Shown one piece after another: positions 50,353 to 53,105 of a DNA stretch of 53,105 nucleotides. The translations under genes were made by a program, and so were the position numbers. The DNA is from Georgenia ruanii (lineage in GTDB: Bacteria; Actinomycetota; Actinomycetes; Actinomycetales; Actinomycetaceae). Location: assembly GCF_009193175.1 (NCBI RefSeq), contig NZ_VUKE01000026.1, positions 1 to 53,105 on the forward strand. The letters run 5' to 3'. The notes below the pieces were generated by a model, which did no database searches, was not told the origin of the DNA, and worked only from the letters and a program-made list of their open reading frames with translations. Positions within the stretch are counted from its first letter, which is position 1. The number at the start of each line of letters is the position of its first letter.

Positions 50353-51296
50353 ACGGGCTCATGACCTCGCCGGGCACCGTCTACGGCGCCATCGGCGCGT
50401 GCGCCCTAGCGGTGGCGATCGGCGTCTACCTCCTTCTCGGCCCCGGTCCGGTGCGGGTACCGCTGGCCCGGCGCCGGCCCGGGGTTGCCCCGGCCGCCGG
50501 GCCCTGGGCGGGCGCCGCGACGGCGGCGACCGGCGCCGTCGAGCGGGCGATGCGGCGCCGCGGGACCCGGCTCGGCGCGCTGGAGCTGGCGGGTGTGCGG
50601 ATGCGGCCGCAGGACTTCGTCTTCCTCGTCGCCATGGTGAGCGTCGTAGCCGGGGCGGTGGGGCTCGTGCTGTCCGGGCCCCTGATCGGGCTGTTGCTCG
50701 CCGGGCTCAGCCCCGTCGGGGCCAAGGTGTACCTGCGGGCGCGCACCGCCCGCCGCCAGCGAGTCTTCGCGGACCAGCTCGGCGACTCGCTGCAGCTGAT
50801 GTCCTCGAGCCTCCGCGCCGGCCACAGCCTGCCCCAGGCCCTGGCGTCGGTGGCCCGGGAGGCGGAGGCGCCGACCTCGGAGGAGTTCTCCCGCGTCATC
50901 AACGAGATGCGCATGGGCCGCGACCTCACCGACGCGCTGGACGAGACATCCGCCCGCCTCGGCAGCCAGGACTTCCTGTGGGTCACGCAGGCGATCGCCA
51001 TCAACCGTGAGGTCGGGGGCAACCTCGCCGAGGTGCTCGACGGTGTGGGGCACACGATTCGCGAGCGCAACCAGATCCGTCGCCAGGTCAAGGCGCTCAG
51101 TGCCGAGGGCAAGCTCTCCGCGATCATCCTCATGCTCCTGCCGATCGGGATCACCGGGTTCTTGTCGCTGACCAACCCCGAGTACATCGGCAAGTTCACC
51201 CAGAGCCTGGTGGGGTATGCCCTCATCGGCATCGCCGTCGTCCTCCTCATGGTCGGCGGGGTCTGGCTCGCCAAGACCGTGAAGATCAAGTTCTGA
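50349..51296 (+). CDS. tadB: TadB family type II secretion system F-domain protein
   Basis: A 315-aa inner-membrane platform protein. Helices lie at about 15-33 and 90-115, with a T2SSF domain (FADQLGDSLQLMSSSLRAGHSLPQALASVAREAEAP, followed by ALDETSARLGSQDFLWVTQAIAINREVGGNLAEVL), and two C-terminal helices. It is paired with TadC, which follows 14 bp downstream; the two form the platform on which TadA acts. Confidence 0.94.
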   Translation: MNGLMTSPGTVYGAIGACALAVAIGVYLLLGPGPVRVPLARRRPGVAPAAGPWAGAATAATGAVERAMRRRGTRLGALELAGVRMRPQDFVFLVAMVSVVAGAVGLVLSGPLIGLLLAGLSPVGAKVYLRARTARRQRVFADQLGDSLQLMSSSLRAGHSLPQALASVAREAEAPTSEEFSRVINEMRMGRDLTDALDETSARLGSQDFLWVTQAIAINREVGGNLAEVLDGVGHTIRERNQIRRQVKALSAEGKLSAIILMLLPIGITGFLSLTNPEYIGKFTQSLVGYALIGIAVVLLMVGGVWLAKTVKIKF

Positions 51297-51310
51297 GAGC
51301 GGAGACCGCC

Positions 51311-52210
51311 ATGCCCGCACTAGTGATCGTCGCGATCGCCGCCGTCAGCGTGGCCCTGCCGCTGGCCGCGTGGTCCGTCCTCGCCCATCCGGACCGGGTG
51401 CGCCAGCAGTCCGTGGCCAACCTGCAGCGAGGACTCGATGCCCGCACCCCGGGGGCCTTCGTCGCCGTGGGACAGCGCGGCGGCTTCCGTGCCTTCGCGC
51501 GCCGTCTGACGCCGGCGGGACACGTCAGGCGGATCGACCGGCTGCTCGCCCGGGCCGGCCGGCCCCCGGGGTGGCCGTTGGACCGGGTGCTCTCGGTCAA
51601 GCTCGTGCTGCTCTTCTCCTTTGTGGTGGGCAATCTCTTCTACATCAGCGTCGTCCACACCCCGATCGTCAAGGTCATTGCCGTCACGGCCACGTTGTGC
51701 GCCTACTTCCTGCCCGAGCTGCTGCTGCAGAACCGCGGAATCAAGCGACGTGACCAGATCCAGCTCGAGCTGGCGGACACCCTCGACCAGATGACCATCG
51801 CTGTCGAGGCCGGGCTGGGCTTCGACTCCGCCATGGCGCGGGCGGGGAAGAACGGCAAGGGGCCGTTGGCGGAAGAGCTTGTCCGCACCTTGCAGGACAT
51901 CCAGCTGGGACAGTCGCGGCGGCAAGCCTACGAGGCATTCCTGGAGCGCGTCGACGTGCCGGACCTGCGCCGGTTCCTCCGCGCGGTGATCCAGGCCGAC
52001 ATGTATGGCATCGCCGTGGGCGACGTGCTGCGCACCCAGGCAGCCGAGATGCGCCTCAAGCGCCGCCAGCGGGCCGAGGAGAAGGCCATGCAGATCCCGG
52101 TCAAGGTGATCTTCCCGCTGATCATGTGCATCCTGCCGGTGCTGTTCATCGTCCTGCTCGGGCCGGCGGCGATGGACATCGTGGCCGCCTTCACGGGCGG
52201 AGGCCTCTGA
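51311..52210 (+). CDS. tadC: TadC family type II secretion system F-domain protein
   Basis: A 299-aa platform protein similar to TadB in fold: N-terminal helix, two helices around residues 95-140 (VLLFSFVVGNLFYISVVHTPIVKVIAVTATLCAYFLPELL), then the T2SSF domain ADTLDQMTIAVEAGLGFDSAMARAGKNGKGPLAEEL and LRRFLRAVIQADMYGIAVGDVLRTQ, and a last helix (IMCILPVLFIVLLGPAAMDI). Its stop is followed directly by the prepilin peptidase GTG. Confidence 0.94.
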   Translation: MPALVIVAIAAVSVALPLAAWSVLAHPDRVRQQSVANLQRGLDARTPGAFVAVGQRGGFRAFARRLTPAGHVRRIDRLLARAGRPPGWPLDRVLSVKLVLLFSFVVGNLFYISVVHTPIVKVIAVTATLCAYFLPELLLQNRGIKRRDQIQLELADTLDQMTIAVEAGLGFDSAMARAGKNGKGPLAEELVRTLQDIQLGQSRRQAYEAFLERVDVPDLRRFLRAVIQADMYGIAVGDVLRTQAAEMRLKRRQRAEEKAMQIPVKVIFPLIMCILPVLFIVLLGPAAMDIVAAFTGGGL

Positions 52211-52852
52211 GTGGGGCTCGGGGCGGTGCTCGTCTCCGCCCTCGGCGTCGGCGGCGGGGCGTGGGGACTCGGGTCGTTCATGCGGACGACGGCGGCCATC
52301 CGCTCGCGGTGGCTGACCTCGCCCGTGCATGTGGTGCTGGCCTTCGTCCTGGGCGGGGCGGTGGCGCTCCTCGCGGACGGCTGGACGGAGCTCGCCGCGT
52401 TCGCATTGCTGGCCCTGGCGTGCGCGCTCCTCGTCGTCATCGATCTGGCCGCGTACCGCCTGCCCGACGTCATCGTGGGCCCGATGTATCCGATCTTCCT
52501 CGGCGGACTCGCTGTGGCTACCGCCGTCGACGGGGACTGGGGACGCCTGGGTCGGGCTGTGGGGGCGGGCGTCATCCTCGCGGCCTGCTACTTCGTCCTG
52601 GCGTTCATCTCGCCGGCCGGTCTGGGGCTGGGCGACGTCAAGCTCTCAGGGCTGCTTGGGCTGTTTCTCGGTTGGCTCGGGTGGCCCGAGCTGCTCCTGG
52701 GCAGCACGGCGGCCTTCGTACTGAGTGCGGCATTCGCCATCGCGCTGCTCATAGCGCGGAGGGCTGACCGGCACACCGCCTTCCCTTTCGGGCCTTGGAT
52801 GGTGCTCGGCGCCGTCGTGGGCGCTGCGTTGGGGCCCGCTCTCGCGAGCTAA
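52211..52852 (+). CDS. prepilin peptidase, A24 family (TadV/CpaA-like)
   Basis: A 213-aa polytopic aspartic peptidase that cleaves the Flp and TadE leaders. The two catalytic aspartates are in VVIDLAAYRLPD and LGLGDVKLSG (GxGD type). About six hydrophobic helices; no N-terminal methyltransferase domain, as usual for tad peptidases. GTG at 52211 begins the base after the tadC stop. It completes the operon, so all essential parts of a tad system are present here. Confidence 0.92.
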   Translation: MGLGAVLVSALGVGGGAWGLGSFMRTTAAIRSRWLTSPVHVVLAFVLGGAVALLADGWTELAAFALLALACALLVVIDLAAYRLPDVIVGPMYPIFLGGLAVATAVDGDWGRLGRAVGAGVILAACYFVLAFISPAGLGLGDVKLSGLLGLFLGWLGWPELLLGSTAAFVLSAAFAIALLIARRADRHTAFPFGPWMVLGAVVGAALGPALAS

Positions 52853-52978
52853 TTCTCCGGCGATGCACCTGAGCACATCGCCCGCGGCGCTTCGAGCGAT
52901 TTCGGGAGGAATCCGCGTCTGCTTCTCCGCAAAGAACCACACCCGTCTCAGTAAGTGGCACACCGGCGGGATGAAACC

Positions 52979-53105
52979 GGCTCTTCAGAATTGAGGGTGT
53001 AGTCGGGGTCTGAATCCGCCGGCCTCTAGCAGGGATCTGGCGATGTAGTTGGTGAGGTTGCGGAAGCCGAGGGCGGAGCCTCGGAGGTGCTCGAGTCGGC
53101 CGTTC
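52979..53105 (-). mobile_element. ISL3-like insertion sequence end (partial, runs off window)
   Basis: GGCTCTTCAGAATTGAGGGT at 52979-52998 looks like the terminal inverted repeat of an ISL3-family element, and the transposase C-terminus reads inward from the window edge. Only about 127 bp is in view, so the other end, target duplication and completeness cannot be judged. It lies 127 bp after the last tad gene. Confidence 0.7.
52985..53105 (-). CDS. ISL3 family transposase, C-terminal end (partial)
   Basis: The minus strand encodes NGRLEHLRGSALGFRNLTNY followed by IARSLLEAGGFRPRLHPQF and a stop at 52985-52987. The N-G-R-L-E-x-L-R-x-x-A-L-G-F-R-N-L-T-x-Y pattern is characteristic of ISL3 transposase C-termini. 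The rest lies outside the window. Confidence 0.8.
   Translation of the reverse strand, partial: NGRLEHLRGSALGFRNLTNYIARSLLEAGGFRPRLHPQF

Overview
This is a high-GC actinobacterial chromosome segment, probably from a Micrococcales relative of Cellulomonas or Georgenia; I cannot name the genus from sequence alone. The evidence is the extreme GC content, the frequent GTG starts, and many promoters of the form TANNNT followed 6-7 nt later by a start codon (leaderless mRNAs). Tad/Flp pilus genes, a LAL-type LuxR regulator, a BCCT transporter and an ATP-dependent DNA ligase of actinobacterial type fit as well.

Layout. Positions 1-355 are the tail of an rRNA operon: 23S 3' end, 5S and terminator. 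From 500 to 13,900 lie mostly single genes: a patatin preceded by a leader peptide and hairpin, a double GNAT, an APC permease, VOC and SnoaL-like proteins, a GH46 chitosanase without a visible signal peptide, an aldo/keto reductase, a PAS-GAF histidine kinase without a partner, and a guanine deaminase/purine permease operon. From 13,900 to 22,160 follow a SRPBCC-epimerase fusion, a small gene under a LexA-type SOS box, a large BCCT transporter, and a three-gene deacetylase/DMT/glycosyltransferase operon on the minus strand.

Positions 22,165-25,703 are the most unusual part. An ATP-dependent DNA ligase gene has been entered by a segment of about 2 kb with much lower GC than its surroundings. 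The segment carries one gene, a 518-aa P-loop ATPase with a winged-helix-like region and a C-terminal zinc ribbon. It also brought its own diverged ligase 3' end, which restores the ligase reading frame, while the original 3' end is left as an orphan fragment on the far side. A 10-bp exact (12 of 13) direct repeat marks the two junctions. No recombinase lies inside. It looks like a minimal, non-autonomous, gene-restoring integrative element whose cargo is a good candidate defence or stress ATPase.

From 25,900 to 44,640 are repair and metabolic genes (AlkA-like glycosylase, dipeptidase, FtsX/LolD-type ABC exporter, LuxR-family LAL regulator with a coupled 66-aa protein, class I aldolase, serine hydrolase, surface nuclease with an excalibur domain, MerR/MFS pair, HhH-PHP protein, TetR). 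From 45,084 to 52,852 is a complete, tightly packed tad operon (flp, tadE, tadG-like, cpaB, tadZ, tadA, tadB, tadC, prepilin peptidase), with a strong hairpin just after flp. The window ends inside an ISL3-like insertion sequence.
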